Assembly: GCF_000686805.1 (NCBI RefSeq)
Contig: NZ_KK366018.1
Coordinates: 223,759-287,758 of the forward strand
Direction of reading: 5' to 3'
DNA: 64,000 nt
Source of the DNA: Bacillus sp. UNC41MFS5
GTDB taxonomy: Bacteria > Bacillota > Bacilli > Bacillales_B > DSM-18226
Shown: positions 1-10,695 of the stretch, piece after piece
Position numbering within the stretch: the first letter of the stretch is position 1
Layout: each line of letters begins with the position of its first letter
Notes under the pieces: model-generated
Databases searched by the model: none
What the model saw: only the letters and a program-made list of their open reading frames with translations
What the model was told of the DNA's origin: nothing
Translations under genes and position numbers: made by a program

Positions 1-78
1 ATAAAGAATGACTAATCAATTAGTTCATGAGCAATTAGAAGGATACTTCTTTTTGTAGGGAATGAAAGGGGTATTTTA

Positions 79-2058
79 GTGGCAAGGAATCAGCAAGTTT
101 TTGATTATAATGATGATGCCATACAGGTACTAGAGGGTCTTGAGGCGGTTAGGAAACGACCAGGAATGTACATTGGCAGCACCGATTCACGCGGTCTTCA
201 CCATCTTGTTTATGAGATTGTCGACAATTCTGTCGATGAAGCACTTGGTGGATTTGGTGATCAAATCATTGTCAAAATTCATAAAGATAATTCAATTAGT
301 GTCAATGACCGTGGACGCGGAATGCCTACTGGTATGCACAAAATGGGGAAACCGACACCAGAGGTTATCTTGACCGTGCTTCATGCCGGCGGAAAGTTCG
401 GCCAAGGCGGTTATAAAACAAGCGGTGGTTTGCACGGAGTGGGTGCATCTGTTGTTAATGCCTTATCAGAATGGTTAACTGTCACCATCAAAAGAGACGG
501 TTTCGTATATGAACAGCGTTTTGAAAATGGAGGGAAACCCGCAACTACCCTCGAAAAAATCGGCAAAACCAATCAAACGGGAACAACGATTCATTTCAAA
601 CCAGATCCAACTATTTTTTCAACGACCACTTTTAATTTCGAAACGTTATGTGAGAGGTTAAGGGAGTCAGCCTTCTTGTTAAAAGGTTTGAAAATCGAAA
701 TTATCGATGACCGAAATGATTTCCATGAAGTCTTTCATTATGAAAATGGGATTGAAGCGTTCGTTGCCTATTTAAACGAAGAGAAGGATGTCCTCCATCC
801 AGTTGTCAGTTTAGAGGGTTCTCAGCATGGAATTGAAGTGGATTTTGCCTTTCAATTTAATGATGGTTATTCAGAAAATGTCCTCTCCTTTGTAAATAAT
901 GTCCGTACAAGAGATGGCGGTACCCATGAGGCCGGGGCAAAAACAGCGATGACGAGGGTATTTAATGATTATGCTCGTAAGGTTTCATTCTTAAAAGACA
1001 AAGACAAAAACCTTGATGGTGCAGATATCCGCGAAGGATTATCGGCAATTATCTCCGTTCGAATCCCGGAAGAATTGCTCCAGTTTGAAGGACAAACAAA
1101 AGGGAAATTGGGAACAAGTGAAGCTAGGTCAGCCGTCGATTCAGTTGTTTCTGAGCACCTCTCCTATTTTCTAGAAGAGAACCCTGATATTAGCTCCCTG
1201 CTTATCAAAAAATCGATCAAAGCCTATCAAGCAAGAGAGGCGGCCAGAAAAGCACGTGAGGACGCTCGTAGCGGAAAAAAACGCAAGCGTTCGGATGCTG
1301 TTTTGTCTGGTAAACTAACACCCGCCCAATCACGAAATCCGCAAAGGAACGAACTCTACCTGGTGGAGGGTGATTCCGCAGGAGGTTCAGCGAAACAGGG
1401 ACGTGATCGACGTTTTCAAGCAGTCCTTCCACTAAGAGGTAAAGTCATTAATACCGAAAAAGCTAAGCTTGCTGATATTTTTAAGAATGAAGAAATCAAT
1501 ACGATTATCCATGCCATCGGCGGTGGAGTTGGTTCCGATTTCAGTGTGGAAGACATCAATTATGACAAAATTGTCATTATGACCGATGCCGATACAGATG
1601 GAGCACATATTCAAGTTCTACTGCTTACTTTCTTTTATCGCTATATGAAGCCATTGTTAGAAGCAGGAAAAGTGTTTATTGCCCTGCCGCCGCTGTATAA
1701 GGTGAGTAAAGGGACAGGCAAAAAGGAAATCATTGAATACGCATGGAGTGATGATGATCTCCAGGATGCTATAAAAAAAGTTGGCAGAGGCTATATCATT
1801 CAACGTTATAAAGGACTGGGCGAAATGAACGCCGACCAACTTTGGGATACAACGATGGATCCAGAAACACGCACTTTGATTCGTGTGAAAATTGATGATG
1901 CTGCAAGAGCGGAACGCCGGGTAACCACTCTGATGGGTGATAAGGTGGAACCGCGCCGCAAATGGATAGAAAGTAATGTAGCATTTGGCTTAGAAGAGGA
2001 TGACACAATTTTAGAAAATGAAAATATTACGGTCTCCGAGGAGGGTTCTGAAGGATGA
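79..2058 (+). CDS. parE: DNA topoisomerase IV subunit B (ParE)
   Basis: ATPase subunit of topoisomerase IV, which unlinks daughter chromosomes with ParC. The 659-residue product has the GHKL ATPase motifs near the N-terminus ([10 protein letters not shown], then [15 protein letters not shown]), the Toprim [15 protein letters not shown] near residue 430 and DADTDGAH near residue 500. Length is normal for the family. The start is GTG at 79, preceded by the AAAGGGG ribosome-binding site at 65-70. The stop overlaps the parC start by four bases (ATGA), so the two subunits are translationally coupled. ParE rather than GyrB is chosen because of this direct coupling to parC and the overall sequence. 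Confidence 0.97.
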   Translation: MARNQQVFDYNDDAIQVLEGLEAVRKRPGMYIGSTDSRGLHHLVYEIVDNSVDEALGGFGDQIIVKIHKDNSISVNDRGRGMPTGMHKMGKPTPEVILTVLHAGGKFGQGGYKTSGGLHGVGASVVNALSEWLTVTIKRDGFVYEQRFENGGKPATTLEKIGKTNQTGTTIHFKPDPTIFSTTTFNFETLCERLRESAFLLKGLKIEIIDDRNDFHEVFHYENGIEAFVAYLNEEKDVLHPVVSLEGSQHGIEVDFAFQFNDGYSENVLSFVNNVRTRDGGTHEAGAKTAMTRVFNDYARKVSFLKDKDKNLDGADIREGLSAIISVRIPEELLQFEGQTKGKLGTSEARSAVDSVVSEHLSYFLEENPDISSLLIKKSIKAYQAREAARKAREDARSGKKRKRSDAVLSGKLTPAQSRNPQRNELYLVEGDSAGGSAKQGRDRRFQAVLPLRGKVINTEKAKLADIFKNEEINTIIHAIGGGVGSDFSVEDINYDKIVIMTDADTDGAHIQVLLLTFFYRYMKPLLEAGKVFIALPPLYKVSKGTGKKEIIEYAWSDDDLQDAIKKVGRGYIIQRYKGLGEMNADQLWDTTMDPETRTLIRVKIDDAARAERRVTTLMGDKVEPRRKWIESNVAFGLEEDDTILENENITVSEEGSEG

Positions 2059-4493
2059 GTACAAATGAAAAATTCCGTGACTTGCCTCTAGAAGATGTAA
2101 TTGGTGATCGTTTTGGTCGATATAGTAAATATATTATTCAAGAACGAGCTCTTCCGGATGCACGTGACGGTTTAAAACCGGTGCAGCGGAGAATTCTTTA
2201 TGCAATGCATTTTGAAGGAAATACGCACGATAAAGGTTTTCGTAAATCTGCGAAAACTGTCGGTAACGTTATTGGTAACTACCATCCACATGGTGATTCA
2301 TCTGTGTATGAGGCAATGGTACGGATGAGTCAGGATTGGAAGGTTAGAAATGTTCTCGTCCAAATGCATGGAAACAACGGCAGCGTCGATGGTGACCCGC
2401 CTGCTGCGATGCGTTATACAGAAGCAAGGCTATCCGCTATTGCTGCAGAATTAATGCGTGATATCGAAAAAGATACGGTCGAATTTATTCCTAACTTTGA
2501 TGATACTTCAAAAGAGCCAACGGTTTTGCCTGCGATGTTCCCAAACCTGCTTGTCAATGGATCAACAGGAATCTCTGCGGGGTATGCAACAGATATTCCT
2601 CCACATCACCTTGGCGAAGTCATTGACGGGGTTATCAAGAGAATGGACCATCCAGATTGTTCCGTTGAGGAACTCATGACGATTGTCAAAGGACCAGATT
2701 TCCCAACTGGCGGTATCATTCAAGGAATTGATGGAATTAAAAAAGCCTATGAAACTGGTAAAGGAAAAATTATTGTCCGCAGCAAAGCTGACATTGAAGA
2801 GGTTCGTGGCGGTAAGCAGCAAATCGTTATTACGGAAATTCCGTATGAGGTGAATAAAGCCAATCTCGTCAAAAAAATGGATGAGTTCCGTCTCGATCGT
2901 AAAGTGGAAGGAATTTCAGAAATCCGCGATGAAACAGACCGGACAGGTCTCAGAATTGTCATTGAACTGAAGAAAGATGCAGATGCGGCAGGAGTCTTAA
3001 ACTATTTATATAAAAATAGTGATCTTCAAGTAACCTATAATTTTAATATGGTTGCGATTCACAAGAAACGTCCAAAATTAATGGGACTTAGAGAATTATT
3101 GGATGCTTATATCGAGCACCAAAAAGAAGTTGTCACCAGAAGGTCCCAATATGATCTTAATAAAGCCAGAGAACGACAGCATATCGTTGAAGGTCTGATG
3201 AAGGCTTTATCAATCCTTGACGAAGTGATTGCTACCATTCGTGCATCTAAGGACAAACGAGACGCGAAGGACAATTTGATCGCAAAATTTGCCTTTACAG
3301 AGCCGCAATCAGAAGCAATTGTTTCCTTACAGCTATATCGTTTAACAAACACCGATATCACTGCCCTAAGACAGGAAGCGGAAGAGTTAGCGAAGAAGAT
3401 CGAAGAGCTTACAAGCATTTTAGCAAGTGAGAAAACTCTTTTCTCTGTGATTAAAAAAGAATTAAGAGACGTCAAAAAACGTTTTGCAGATGAACGTCGT
3501 TCAAAGATTGAAGCAGAAATTGAAGAATTGAAAATCAATCTGGAAGTAACTGTCCCAAGTGAAGATGTTATTGTAACGATTACGAAACAAGGATACGTAA
3601 AACGGACAAGTACTCGTTCCTATGCGGCTTCCAATGGTCAGGATCTAGCAATGAAGGATTCAGACCGTTTATTAGCGCAACTCGAAATGAATACGAAGGA
3701 TGTCCTGCTTCTCTTCACAAATAAAGGAAACTACTTATTCTGTCCTGTTCATGAGCTGCCAGATATCCGCTGGAAAGACCTTGGACAACATGTTGCTAAT
3801 ATCATTCCAATTGACCGTGATGAAGAAATCATCCAAGCGATTCCAGTCAAGGACTTTGAGGCTGATCTATTCCTTGTCTTTGTCACGAAAAATGGCATGG
3901 CCAAGAAAACGGAGTTAAAACAATACAAAGCACAACGATATTCTAAACCTCTTGTTGGTATCAACCTAAAAGATGATGATCAAGTAATTGATGTTCATTT
4001 AACCGATGGAACAAAAGAATTATTCTTGATTACCCACTTAGGATATTCATTATGGTTTCATGAAGAAGAAATTAGTATTGTTGGTGCTCGTGCTGCAGGT
4101 GTGAAAGGGATCAATTTAAAAGATGATGATTTCGTGATTGGTGGAAAAATCATTCATCCAGACAGTAACGAAACAATCGTTATCGCTACACAGCGTGGAG
4201 CTGTAAAGAGAATGAAAATGAAAGAATTTGAAAAAGCTACTCGTGCCAAACGCGGCGTAGTAATTTTAAGAGAGCTCAAATCAAATCCACACCGCATTGC
4301 GGGATTTGAAATTGCCAATGAGCAAGATGTGATTTTTATCCACACGGAAAAAGGACATCTCGAGGAACTTAATACAATTGATATTCACTACAGTGACCGA
4401 TATTCCAATGGTTCATTTATTCTGGATGAAGAGGAAAACGGAAAGGTTACCACTGTTTGGAAAGTATCTGCACCGGAAAAACCTAGTGAATAA
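2055..4493 (+). CDS. parC: DNA topoisomerase IV subunit A (ParC)
   Basis: DNA breakage-reunion subunit of topoisomerase IV. The 812-residue protein has the winged-helix quinolone region [12 protein letters not shown] at about residues 77-88 and the catalytic tyrosine in [11 protein letters not shown] near residue 120. A coiled-coil tower follows, then a C-terminal beta-pinwheel with repeated blades (for example [11 protein letters not shown]). The quinolone-region serine and glutamate are wild type. The start ATG overlaps the parE stop. A strong hairpin terminator follows directly, so parE-parC is a two-gene unit. Confidence 0.97.
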   Translation: MSTNEKFRDLPLEDVIGDRFGRYSKYIIQERALPDARDGLKPVQRRILYAMHFEGNTHDKGFRKSAKTVGNVIGNYHPHGDSSVYEAMVRMSQDWKVRNVLVQMHGNNGSVDGDPPAAMRYTEARLSAIAAELMRDIEKDTVEFIPNFDDTSKEPTVLPAMFPNLLVNGSTGISAGYATDIPPHHLGEVIDGVIKRMDHPDCSVEELMTIVKGPDFPTGGIIQGIDGIKKAYETGKGKIIVRSKADIEEVRGGKQQIVITEIPYEVNKANLVKKMDEFRLDRKVEGISEIRDETDRTGLRIVIELKKDADAAGVLNYLYKNSDLQVTYNFNMVAIHKKRPKLMGLRELLDAYIEHQKEVVTRRSQYDLNKARERQHIVEGLMKALSILDEVIATIRASKDKRDAKDNLIAKFAFTEPQSEAIVSLQLYRLTNTDITALRQEAEELAKKIEELTSILASEKTLFSVIKKELRDVKKRFADERRSKIEAEIEELKINLEVTVPSEDVIVTITKQGYVKRTSTRSYAASNGQDLAMKDSDRLLAQLEMNTKDVLLLFTNKGNYLFCPVHELPDIRWKDLGQHVANIIPIDRDEEIIQAIPVKDFEADLFLVFVTKNGMAKKTELKQYKAQRYSKPLVGINLKDDDQVIDVHLTDGTKELFLITHLGYSLWFHEEEISIVGARAAGVKGINLKDDDFVIGGKIIHPDSNETIVIATQRGAVKRMKMKEFEKATRAKRGVVILRELKSNPHRIAGFEIANEQDVIFIHTEKGHLEELNTIDIHYSDRYSNGSFILDEEENGKVTTVWKVSAPEKPSE

Positions 4494-4502
4494 ATGTTTA
4501 CG

Positions 4503-4533
4503 GGACACTCTAAAAATTAGAGTGTCCTTTTTC
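4503..4533 (+). terminator. Rho-independent terminator after parC
   Basis: Perfect 9-bp stem GGACACTCT/AGAGTGTCC (4503-4511 and 4519-4527) with a 7-nt loop and a T-rich tail, starting nine bases after the parC stop. Confidence 0.9.
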
Positions 4534-4592
4534 ATCTTTTTTCCAAAACTGGTCATACTAACAAGTAATAGAGTTTCTGGGGGGGTTCATGG

Positions 4593-5351
4593 ATGAAAAA
4601 AGAGATGATTTTGGTCATTGTTTCATTTTTTCTCATGTCACTTACTGCAATTACTGGGGTATATGCGATTGAGGAAACGACAAAAATAATCACTATTTCA
4701 AATGAAAAAGCAGATATTACCGGTGACGGAAAAGAGGAAGAAATACTTTTAAAGGGGGTTCCTTATCAGAAAGAGGAGGCATTTTTGGAGAAAATCTATA
4801 TTGAAATTAATGCTTCACACGGAAAGAAATACACCATTCCTCTAAATAGTGGTTCTAAGGCGGCATTGGAACTTGTAGATTTAAACAATGATGGAGTGAA
4901 AGACCTATTTGCAAGTGTGTTGAAAGGGGGGAATGAGCGAACTGTTCAGAATTACTCCTATTCAATTAGGAATTTTGAACAGACGAAACTAATTCTGCCA
5001 GAACCACTTGAAATGGATAGCCATTTTCTTCATGGATATAAAGCAGAGATTAAACTCGCCAAAACAGGAAAGTCTTATCTGTTTGATTTAAAGGACCGTC
5101 AGAAGTATTATAAAAAACTTGGATTATATAATCATGGGAAGCTAAATGAGCCGACTGAGTTAACCGTTAATCCATTTAACCGTCTCCAACCTATACCTAT
5201 AGAGAACAACCAAGTGGGGTTACTAGGTGAACAGCGGATTACCGGGATTGCCAATGCTGACGTGATTGCTTCTGTTGATTCAACTTGGTCATTTAACCAA
5301 GGTCAGTGGAAGTTAATTCGGATAGTTGTTCATAAAGAACGGAATAAATAG
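4593..5351 (+). CDS. Exported FG-GAP/VCBS-like repeat protein of unknown function
   Basis: Secreted or surface protein of 252 residues. It has a clear signal peptide: MKKEM, a hydrophobic stretch, and a likely cleavage after TGVYA near residue 25. Two Asp-rich calcium-binding-like loops, DITGDGKEEE (about 39-48) and DLNNDGVKD (about 95-103), are typical of FG-GAP/VCBS beta-propeller repeats. The start ATG follows an unusually G-rich ribosome-binding site (seven Gs at 4579-4585). It stands alone, with a terminator on each side. No enzymatic motif was recognised. Ligand binding or adhesion is only an inference from the repeat type. Confidence 0.7.
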   Translation: MKKEMILVIVSFFLMSLTAITGVYAIEETTKIITISNEKADITGDGKEEEILLKGVPYQKEEAFLEKIYIEINASHGKKYTIPLNSGSKAALELVDLNNDGVKDLFASVLKGGNERTVQNYSYSIRNFEQTKLILPEPLEMDSHFLHGYKAEIKLAKTGKSYLFDLKDRQKYYKKLGLYNHGKLNEPTELTVNPFNRLQPIPIENNQVGLLGEQRITGIANADVIASVDSTWSFNQGQWKLIRIVVHKERNK

Positions 5352-5364
5352 CTGTATTATATCG

Positions 5365-5388
5365 ACACAGGAGATCCTGTGTTTTTAT
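5365..5388 (+). terminator. Rho-independent terminator
   Basis: ACACAGGA/TCCTGTGT stem (5365-5372 and 5375-5382) followed by TTTTATTTT, just downstream of the exported protein gene. Confidence 0.8.
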
Positions 5389-5553
5389 TTTGCAAAAATT
5401 TGACGAGATTTCCAGACGAGAATATACTTATTCTTGCCAAATTTATCAAGGGAGTTGGATAAAAAAACTAATTTCATATCAATTGTTCATATTTAGTTCA
5501 TAAAAATAAGCTACAGTTACTCTTAATCAATTAAAAAACGGAGTTGAAGGATA

Positions 5554-7281
5554 TTGATTAAATTAACCAAATTTCTAAAACCATTTCAATTAGCCATTTA
5601 TCTGGTTTTAGGTCTTGTCCTCTTACAATCATTATCAGAATTATATTTGCCAACGTTAATGTCCGATATCGTTGATAAAGGGGTTGTCAAAGGAGACTCG
5701 GGCTACATATGGAAAATTGGCGGTTTTATGCTGCTTGTGGCGGCAGGGGGGATGATTTGTTCGATTGCTGCTAGTTTCTACTCAGCAAAAGCAGCCTCAG
5801 GCTTTGGAAAGTTATTACGAAGCAAAATTTTCTCACACGTTGGAAACTTTTCACTGCATGAGTTTGATCAGCTAGGAACAGCCTCGCTGATTACTAGAAC
5901 AACCAACGATATAACTCAGATCCAGCAGGTATTAGTGATGATGCTCCGAATGATGGCGATGGCACCGATGATGTGTATTGGCGGGATCATCATGGCGTAT
6001 TCAAAAGATGCGAAACTTACCTTAGTTCTTGCTGTTGCTCTGCCTGTTCTCGTGCTGGCAATCGTGATCATTGCAAGAAAAGGGATTCCACTTTTTAAAG
6101 CGATGCAAATAAAGTTAGATAATCTCAATCGGGTTTTACGTGAAAACTTAACCGGGATTCGTGTCATTCGCTCTTTTAACCGAGTGGAGCATGAGAAGAA
6201 GCGTTTTGATGAAGCGAACTGGGATTTAACCGAAACAGCCATTAAAGTAAATAAAATTATGGCAGCGATGATGCCGATTATGATGGTGGTCCTTAACCTT
6301 TCCTCGGTCGCGATTGTCTGGTTTGGCGGACTGCGGATTAGTAATGGCCATATGCAGGTCGGAGATATGATGGCGTTTATCCAATATGCGATGCAAATTA
6401 TGTTTTCATTCATTATGCTGTCGATGATGTTTGTCATGATCCCCAGAGCATCGGTCTCTGCCGTTCGAATCAATGAAGTACTGGAAACACAAGCAGATAT
6501 TAAAGATCCATCCTCGTCAAAAGTAGAGGATGGAATAAAAGGCTTTGTTGAGTTTCAAGACGTAACATTCAGTTATCCAGGCGCGGAAATGCCGGCAATT
6601 TCAAATATCTCTTTTTCTACTAAACCTGGTGAAGTAACGGCAATAATTGGCGGAACCGGTTCAGGAAAATCAACACTTATTAACTTAATTCCACGTTTTT
6701 ATGATGTCGATAGCGGTAAAGTCCTTGTCGATGGGATAGATGTCAGGGATATGGCACAAGAAAAACTTCGTGAAAAGATAGGGTTTGTCCCACAGCAATC
6801 CGTCCTTTTCACCGGAACAATTGCAGAGAACATCCGCTATGGAAAAGAAAATGCAACAGCAGAAGAGGTTGATCATGCCGCAGAAGTGGCGCAAGCGAAA
6901 GAATTTATTTCAAACATGCCAGAAGGCTTTAATGCGGTAATCTCCCAAGGGGGAACAAACGTTTCCGGAGGGCAAAAACAGCGATTGTCGATTGCACGAG
7001 CCCTGGTACGAAAGCCGGAAATCTATATATTTGATGACAGCTTCTCTGCATTGGACTTTAAAACCGATGCAAAACTTCGTGCTGCCCTTAAAAACGAAAC
7101 GGGGAACTCAACGGTACTCATTGTAGCTCAGCGTGTTAGTACTATAATCGACGCTGATCAGATTATTGTTCTCGATAACGGTGAAATATCTGGTATCGGG
7201 AAACACAAAGAATTAATGGAATCATGTGCGGTTTATCGCGAGATTGTCATGTCACAGCTGTCAGAGGAGGAAATCGCATGA
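5554..7281 (+). CDS. ABC exporter half-transporter, degenerate-site subunit
   Basis: Six-helix exporter domain (about residues 15-310) fused to an ATPase domain, 575 residues. Walker A GGTGSGKST lies near residue 366, the signature VSGGQKQR near 468 and Walker B at IYIFDDSFSALD near 492. The catalytic Glu after Walker B is Asp, and the H-loop reads VAQR instead of AHR, so this subunit carries the inactive half-site, as in BmrC-type halves of heterodimeric multidrug exporters. The start is TTG at 5554, set by the GAGTTGAAGG ribosome-binding site. It overlaps the next ABC gene by four bases, which supports a heterodimer. The substrate is unknown. Confidence 0.88.
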   Translation: MIKLTKFLKPFQLAIYLVLGLVLLQSLSELYLPTLMSDIVDKGVVKGDSGYIWKIGGFMLLVAAGGMICSIAASFYSAKAASGFGKLLRSKIFSHVGNFSLHEFDQLGTASLITRTTNDITQIQQVLVMMLRMMAMAPMMCIGGIIMAYSKDAKLTLVLAVALPVLVLAIVIIARKGIPLFKAMQIKLDNLNRVLRENLTGIRVIRSFNRVEHEKKRFDEANWDLTETAIKVNKIMAAMMPIMMVVLNLSSVAIVWFGGLRISNGHMQVGDMMAFIQYAMQIMFSFIMLSMMFVMIPRASVSAVRINEVLETQADIKDPSSSKVEDGIKGFVEFQDVTFSYPGAEMPAISNISFSTKPGEVTAIIGGTGSGKSTLINLIPRFYDVDSGKVLVDGIDVRDMAQEKLREKIGFVPQQSVLFTGTIAENIRYGKENATAEEVDHAAEVAQAKEFISNMPEGFNAVISQGGTNVSGGQKQRLSIARALVRKPEIYIFDDSFSALDFKTDAKLRAALKNETGNSTVLIVAQRVSTIIDADQIIVLDNGEISGIGKHKELMESCAVYREIVMSQLSEEEIA

Positions 7282-9182
7282 GTAAAGATTCCAATCAAAA
7301 CCACACGCAAGAGACAGGAGCTAGAAAACCTGGCCCTGGACCAGGCGGCGGATTTGGCCCAATGGGAATGGGCATGCCTGTCCAAAAAGCAAAGAACTTT
7401 AAAGGGACCCTAAATAGACTTATCAGCTATTTGAAGCCATATAAACTACAGCTTTTAGCGGTTTTAATTACAGCCATTATCAGTACAATTTTTGCGATTG
7501 TCAGCCCTAAAATATTGGGGAAGGCGACTACTAAGTTATTTGAAGGTTTGATGATGAAGTTTAGAGGAATCCCTGGAGCTAAAATCGATTTTGATTATAT
7601 CGGTCAAATTATTATTTTACTCATTGGCCTATATATTCTAAGTGCAATATTTGCCTATATCCAACAATATATTATGGCAGGTGTCGCGCAAAAGACAGTT
7701 TACAATCTTCGTAAAGAGGTAGAGGAGAAATTGAACCGGCTGCCGCTAAAATACTTTGATTCACGTACACATGGTGAAATTCTCAGTCGTGCGGTTAATG
7801 ATGTCGATAATATTAGTACGACCTTACAGCAAAGCTTAACCCAGCTGATTACCTCCGTTGTTACGATTATCGGTGTAATTATCATGATGCTGTCGATTAG
7901 TCCATTAATGACGCTGATTGTCATTTTGACACTTCCGCTAAGCGGTGTAGCGATTGCTAAGATCGCTAAAAAGTCACAACAGTATTTTAAAGGGCAACAA
8001 AAATCATTAGGCCAATTAAATGGGCATGTGGAAGAAATGTATACAGGTCATAAAGTAGTCAAAGTTTTTGGCCACGAACAGAAATCAATTGAAACATTTG
8101 AGGGAATCAATGAAACTCTCTACCAATCCGCTTGGAAAGCACAATTTGTATCCGGGTTGATCATGCCGCTGATGGGTTTTATCAATAATATCGGCTATGT
8201 TCTCGTATCAGTCGTTGGTGGAATCTTGGTAACGAAAAAGGCGATTGAAATTGGTGATATACAGGCATTTATCCAATATGCACGTCAATTTTCCCAACCT
8301 ATTGCTCAAACCGCATCAATCGCAAACGTCATTCAATCCACCATCGCAAGCGCCGAACGTGTCTTTGAAATTTTGGATGAAACAGAAGAGGTGCCGGAAG
8401 CTGTTGATGCGAAGGTGATCACTAGTCCAAAAGGTGAAGTAACCTTTGACCATGTAAGTTTTGGTTACGAGGAAAATGAACTTTTAATCAAAGATATGGA
8501 AATCGATGTGAAACCAGGTCAGACAGTAGCGATTGTCGGCCCAACAGGAGCGGGCAAAACCACATTAATTAACTTGCTGATGCGTTTCTATGAAATTAAT
8601 TCTGGCAGCATATTCATTGATGGAGTAGATACGAGAGAGTTAAAAAGGGAACATCTAAGGAGTTTGTTTGGTATGGTGCTTCAGGATACTTGGTTATTTA
8701 ATAGTACGATTTTTGATAATATTGCCTATGGAAAAGAGGGAGCAAGCAAAGAAGAGGTGGTGGCAGCGGCTCGCGCGGCCAACGCTGATCACTTTATTCG
8801 AACGCTGCCAGATGGGTATGATACGATTTTGAATGAAGAGGCGTCCAACATTTCTCAGGGGCAAAAACAACTGTTAACGATAGCTAGGGCGATCCTTGCT
8901 AATCCAGCGATCCTTATTCTGGATGAAGCGACCAGCAGTGTCGATACGCGAACAGAGGTTCAAATCCAAAAAGCGATGAACCACTTGATGAAAGGGAGGA
9001 CCAGCTTCGTAATCGCTCATAGATTGTCGACGATTCGGGATGCTGATTTAATTCTAGTAATGAATAACGGAAGTGTAATAGAAAAAGGAACACATGTGGA
9101 ATTACTAGAACAAGGCGGTTTTTATGCAGACCTGTATAATAGTCAGTTTACAGGGAGCAATTCGATGAAAAATGTGGGTTAA
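7278..9182 (+). CDS. ABC exporter half-transporter, catalytic-site subunit
   Basis: Partner of the preceding half-transporter, 634 residues. The Gly/Pro/Met-rich N-terminal tail (about residues 15-35) is common in BmrD/YheH-like subunits. Six membrane helices follow, then Walker A GPTGAGKTT near residue 421, signature ISQGQKQ near 524 and a canonical Walker B/D-loop LILDEATSSVD near 547 with AHR as the H-loop. The signature has Gln in place of the first Gly, complementing the degenerate Walker B in the partner. ATG at 7278 is chosen over the upstream in-frame start at 7224 because AGAGGAGG (7264-7271) precedes it and it forms an ATGA overlap with the previous stop. Confidence 0.88.
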   Translation: MSKDSNQNHTQETGARKPGPGPGGGFGPMGMGMPVQKAKNFKGTLNRLISYLKPYKLQLLAVLITAIISTIFAIVSPKILGKATTKLFEGLMMKFRGIPGAKIDFDYIGQIIILLIGLYILSAIFAYIQQYIMAGVAQKTVYNLRKEVEEKLNRLPLKYFDSRTHGEILSRAVNDVDNISTTLQQSLTQLITSVVTIIGVIIMMLSISPLMTLIVILTLPLSGVAIAKIAKKSQQYFKGQQKSLGQLNGHVEEMYTGHKVVKVFGHEQKSIETFEGINETLYQSAWKAQFVSGLIMPLMGFINNIGYVLVSVVGGILVTKKAIEIGDIQAFIQYARQFSQPIAQTASIANVIQSTIASAERVFEILDETEEVPEAVDAKVITSPKGEVTFDHVSFGYEENELLIKDMEIDVKPGQTVAIVGPTGAGKTTLINLLMRFYEINSGSIFIDGVDTRELKREHLRSLFGMVLQDTWLFNSTIFDNIAYGKEGASKEEVVAAARAANADHFIRTLPDGYDTILNEEASNISQGQKQLLTIARAILANPAILILDEATSSVDTRTEVQIQKAMNHLMKGRTSFVIAHRLSTIRDADLILVMNNGSVIEKGTHVELLEQGGFYADLYNSQFTGSNSMKNVG

Positions 9183-9188
9183 AGGAAT

Positions 9189-9226
9189 GCGTTTAGGGAG
9201 CTTAGGAGCTTTCTGAATGCTTTTTT
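9189..9226 (+). terminator. Terminator after the ABC exporter pair
   Basis: A 14-bp stem with several G-U pairs (9189-9202 with 9207-9220), a TAGG loop, then TTTTTT. It ends the last + strand transcript before the strand switch. Confidence 0.75.
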
Positions 9227-9297
9227 GTATGAAAATTTATTAAAAATTTTGTTCCGTCTCATTTTCTTAAGTATACTTAGGAATTGAGATATTTTAT

Positions 9298-9337
<40 letters not shown>

Positions 9338-9341
9338 ACAT

Positions 9342-9377
9342 AAACAAAGACTGCCATGAAAATGACAGTCTTTGTTT
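9342..9377. terminator. Bidirectional terminator at the xerS 3' end
   Basis: Perfect 12-bp stem AAACAAAGACTG/CAGTCTTTGTTT (9342-9353 and 9366-9377) overlapping the xerS-type stop codon. Confidence 0.8.
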
Positions 9378-10464
9378 ATTCTATTTGTTCTTTCGGCATA
9401 TCCATTTTATCCACAGCAATTTTTAAATCATCATTCTTAATATGCGTATAGATCATCGTCGTTTGGATCGATGAATGACCTAATTGTCGTCTTAATTTTG
9501 GTACATCATTAATTTCAGCATGATATCTGGTTGCGAATGAATGCCGGAGCTTATGTACGGATAACGATGGTTTACCAAATGCGGTTGCATATTTTTCTAT
9601 CAGATTTTCAACAGCTCTAACTTTTAATCTTCGCGATTTTACTTTAGGACCTGTTGGGCCACTAACAAATAAGGCCTTTTCATTTTTATCAACGTTGTAT
9701 TTGGCAGTTCTGACTGCTAAATATTCTTGGAGGTCAGCCATCGCCACTTGGCTAAAATAAACGAATTGTTCTTTATTTCCTTTGCGGATTACTCTGACAC
9801 AATACTTACTATAATCAATATCGTCTAATTCAATCCCAACTAATTCCGAAAGACGCAGCCCGGATCCTAAGATTAATGAGACAATGGCTGTATCACGTTC
9901 CTTATTTAATTGATAAAAGTTAAAGAGTTTTTTATTATCTTTATTTATTTCACCATATTCATTCGCAACAAATAAGCGAAATTTCTCATATTCATCTCCG
10001 AGAAGGATTTTACCTTCCATCTTAGTTGCCTTAGTTTCCATGCTGTCTTTTACTTCATTAAATTCAATCTTCGCCATGACATTACGGTTCATATAAGGCC
10101 TTAAGTCAGGTGTTTCAGCAATGTTTTGTAAATAATTAAACAGTGATTTTAAAGCAGATAATTTCCGATTTACGGTAAGTTCTTTATTATTTAATTGATA
10201 GTGCAAATAGTTTAAAAAACCTTCAACCTCCAAGACGGTCAGTTGCTCTAAACGCTCTAAAGGAATATCTTTGACGGTGCCTGACACCATTTGCTCGCTG
10301 ATCATCCAGTTAAAGAAGATTTTATAATCATGACAGTAATTAAATAAGGAAGCCGTCGAAAGCTTACGTAACTTATGATTAATATATTCGTCTACATACC
10401 AAGGAAGTTCTTTGAGCAGCGTTTGAAGTTTTTGAAATTGTTGCTGCTTTGATTGATTTACCAT
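9376..10464 (-). CDS. xerS: XerS-type tyrosine recombinase
   Basis: Site-specific recombinase of 362 residues. The catalytic tyrosine-recombinase residues are visible: Arg in GSGLRLSEL near residue 203, HKLRHSFATRY near 305, and LGHSSIQTT followed by Tyr in MIYTH near 340. The N-terminal core-binding domain, with LPWYVDEYINHKL near residues 18-30, resembles streptococcal XerS, which acts alone on an adjacent difSL site to resolve chromosome dimers. The neighbourhood fits: topoisomerase IV genes, a dif-like sequence beyond its 3' end and a palindrome in its leader. It could instead be a mobile-element integrase, but no element boundaries or cargo were found. Confidence 0.75.
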   Translation of the reverse strand: MVNQSKQQQFQKLQTLLKELPWYVDEYINHKLRKLSTASLFNYCHDYKIFFNWMISEQMVSGTVKDIPLERLEQLTVLEVEGFLNYLHYQLNNKELTVNRKLSALKSLFNYLQNIAETPDLRPYMNRNVMAKIEFNEVKDSMETKATKMEGKILLGDEYEKFRLFVANEYGEINKDNKKLFNFYQLNKERDTAIVSLILGSGLRLSELVGIELDDIDYSKYCVRVIRKGNKEQFVYFSQVAMADLQEYLAVRTAKYNVDKNEKALFVSGPTGPKVKSRRLKVRAVENLIEKYATAFGKPSLSVHKLRHSFATRYHAEINDVPKLRRQLGHSSIQTTMIYTHIKNDDLKIAVDKMDMPKEQIE

Positions 10465-10501
10465 AAAATCACCCCACTTCTATATTTTACTAAATCAACA
10501 T

Positions 10502-10531
10502 AACTGCGTCAAATTTATATTTTACGCAGTT
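10502..10531. promoter_or_regulatory. 30-bp inverted repeat upstream of xerS
   Basis: AACTGCGT (10502-10509) and ACGCAGTT (10524-10531) are perfect 8-bp arms. The symmetry extends to 12-bp arms with one mismatch around the 6-bp centre TTTATA. The 12-6-12 layout is that of a Xer crossover site, but it could also be an operator in the xerS leader, 38 bp upstream of the start codon. Confidence 0.5.
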
Positions 10532-10572
10532 TATATATTTAAGATTAAAGTATTAAAATAATTCTAACTTTA

Positions 10573-10614
10573 TCAAAAAATACTGCCTCCTTTCTACTTG
10601 AGACAGCATTTTTA
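10573..10614 (-). terminator. Minus-strand terminator with stranded SDR gene tail
   Basis: On the minus strand the stem CTGTCTC/GAGGCAG is followed by TATTTTTT. The terminator and the bases up to about 10640 are nearly identical to 28197-28262, where they form the last codons and terminator of an SDR gene. Here only the gene tail remains. Confidence 0.7.
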
Positions 10615-10695
10615 GATTCCTTTTATTGTTCTGCTGGTTTTAGTATATAATAAAATTCCTTTCTAATATAAACATGATAACTTTTCTTTTCGAGT

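Noticed and set aside
3107..3538. 143-codon open frame antisense to parC
   Set aside because: Ser-rich antisense shadow of the parC coiled-coil region, no ribosome-binding site.
5916..6473. 185-codon open frame antisense to the first ABC gene
   Set aside because: Antisense to transmembrane helices. Hydrophobic Ile/Thr-rich composition is a mirror of the sense codons.
9376..10464. Interpretation of the tyrosine recombinase as a phage or island integrase
   Set aside because: No att duplication, tRNA, excisionase or phage genes nearby. XerS-like N-terminus and terminus context fit better, though this cannot be excluded fully.
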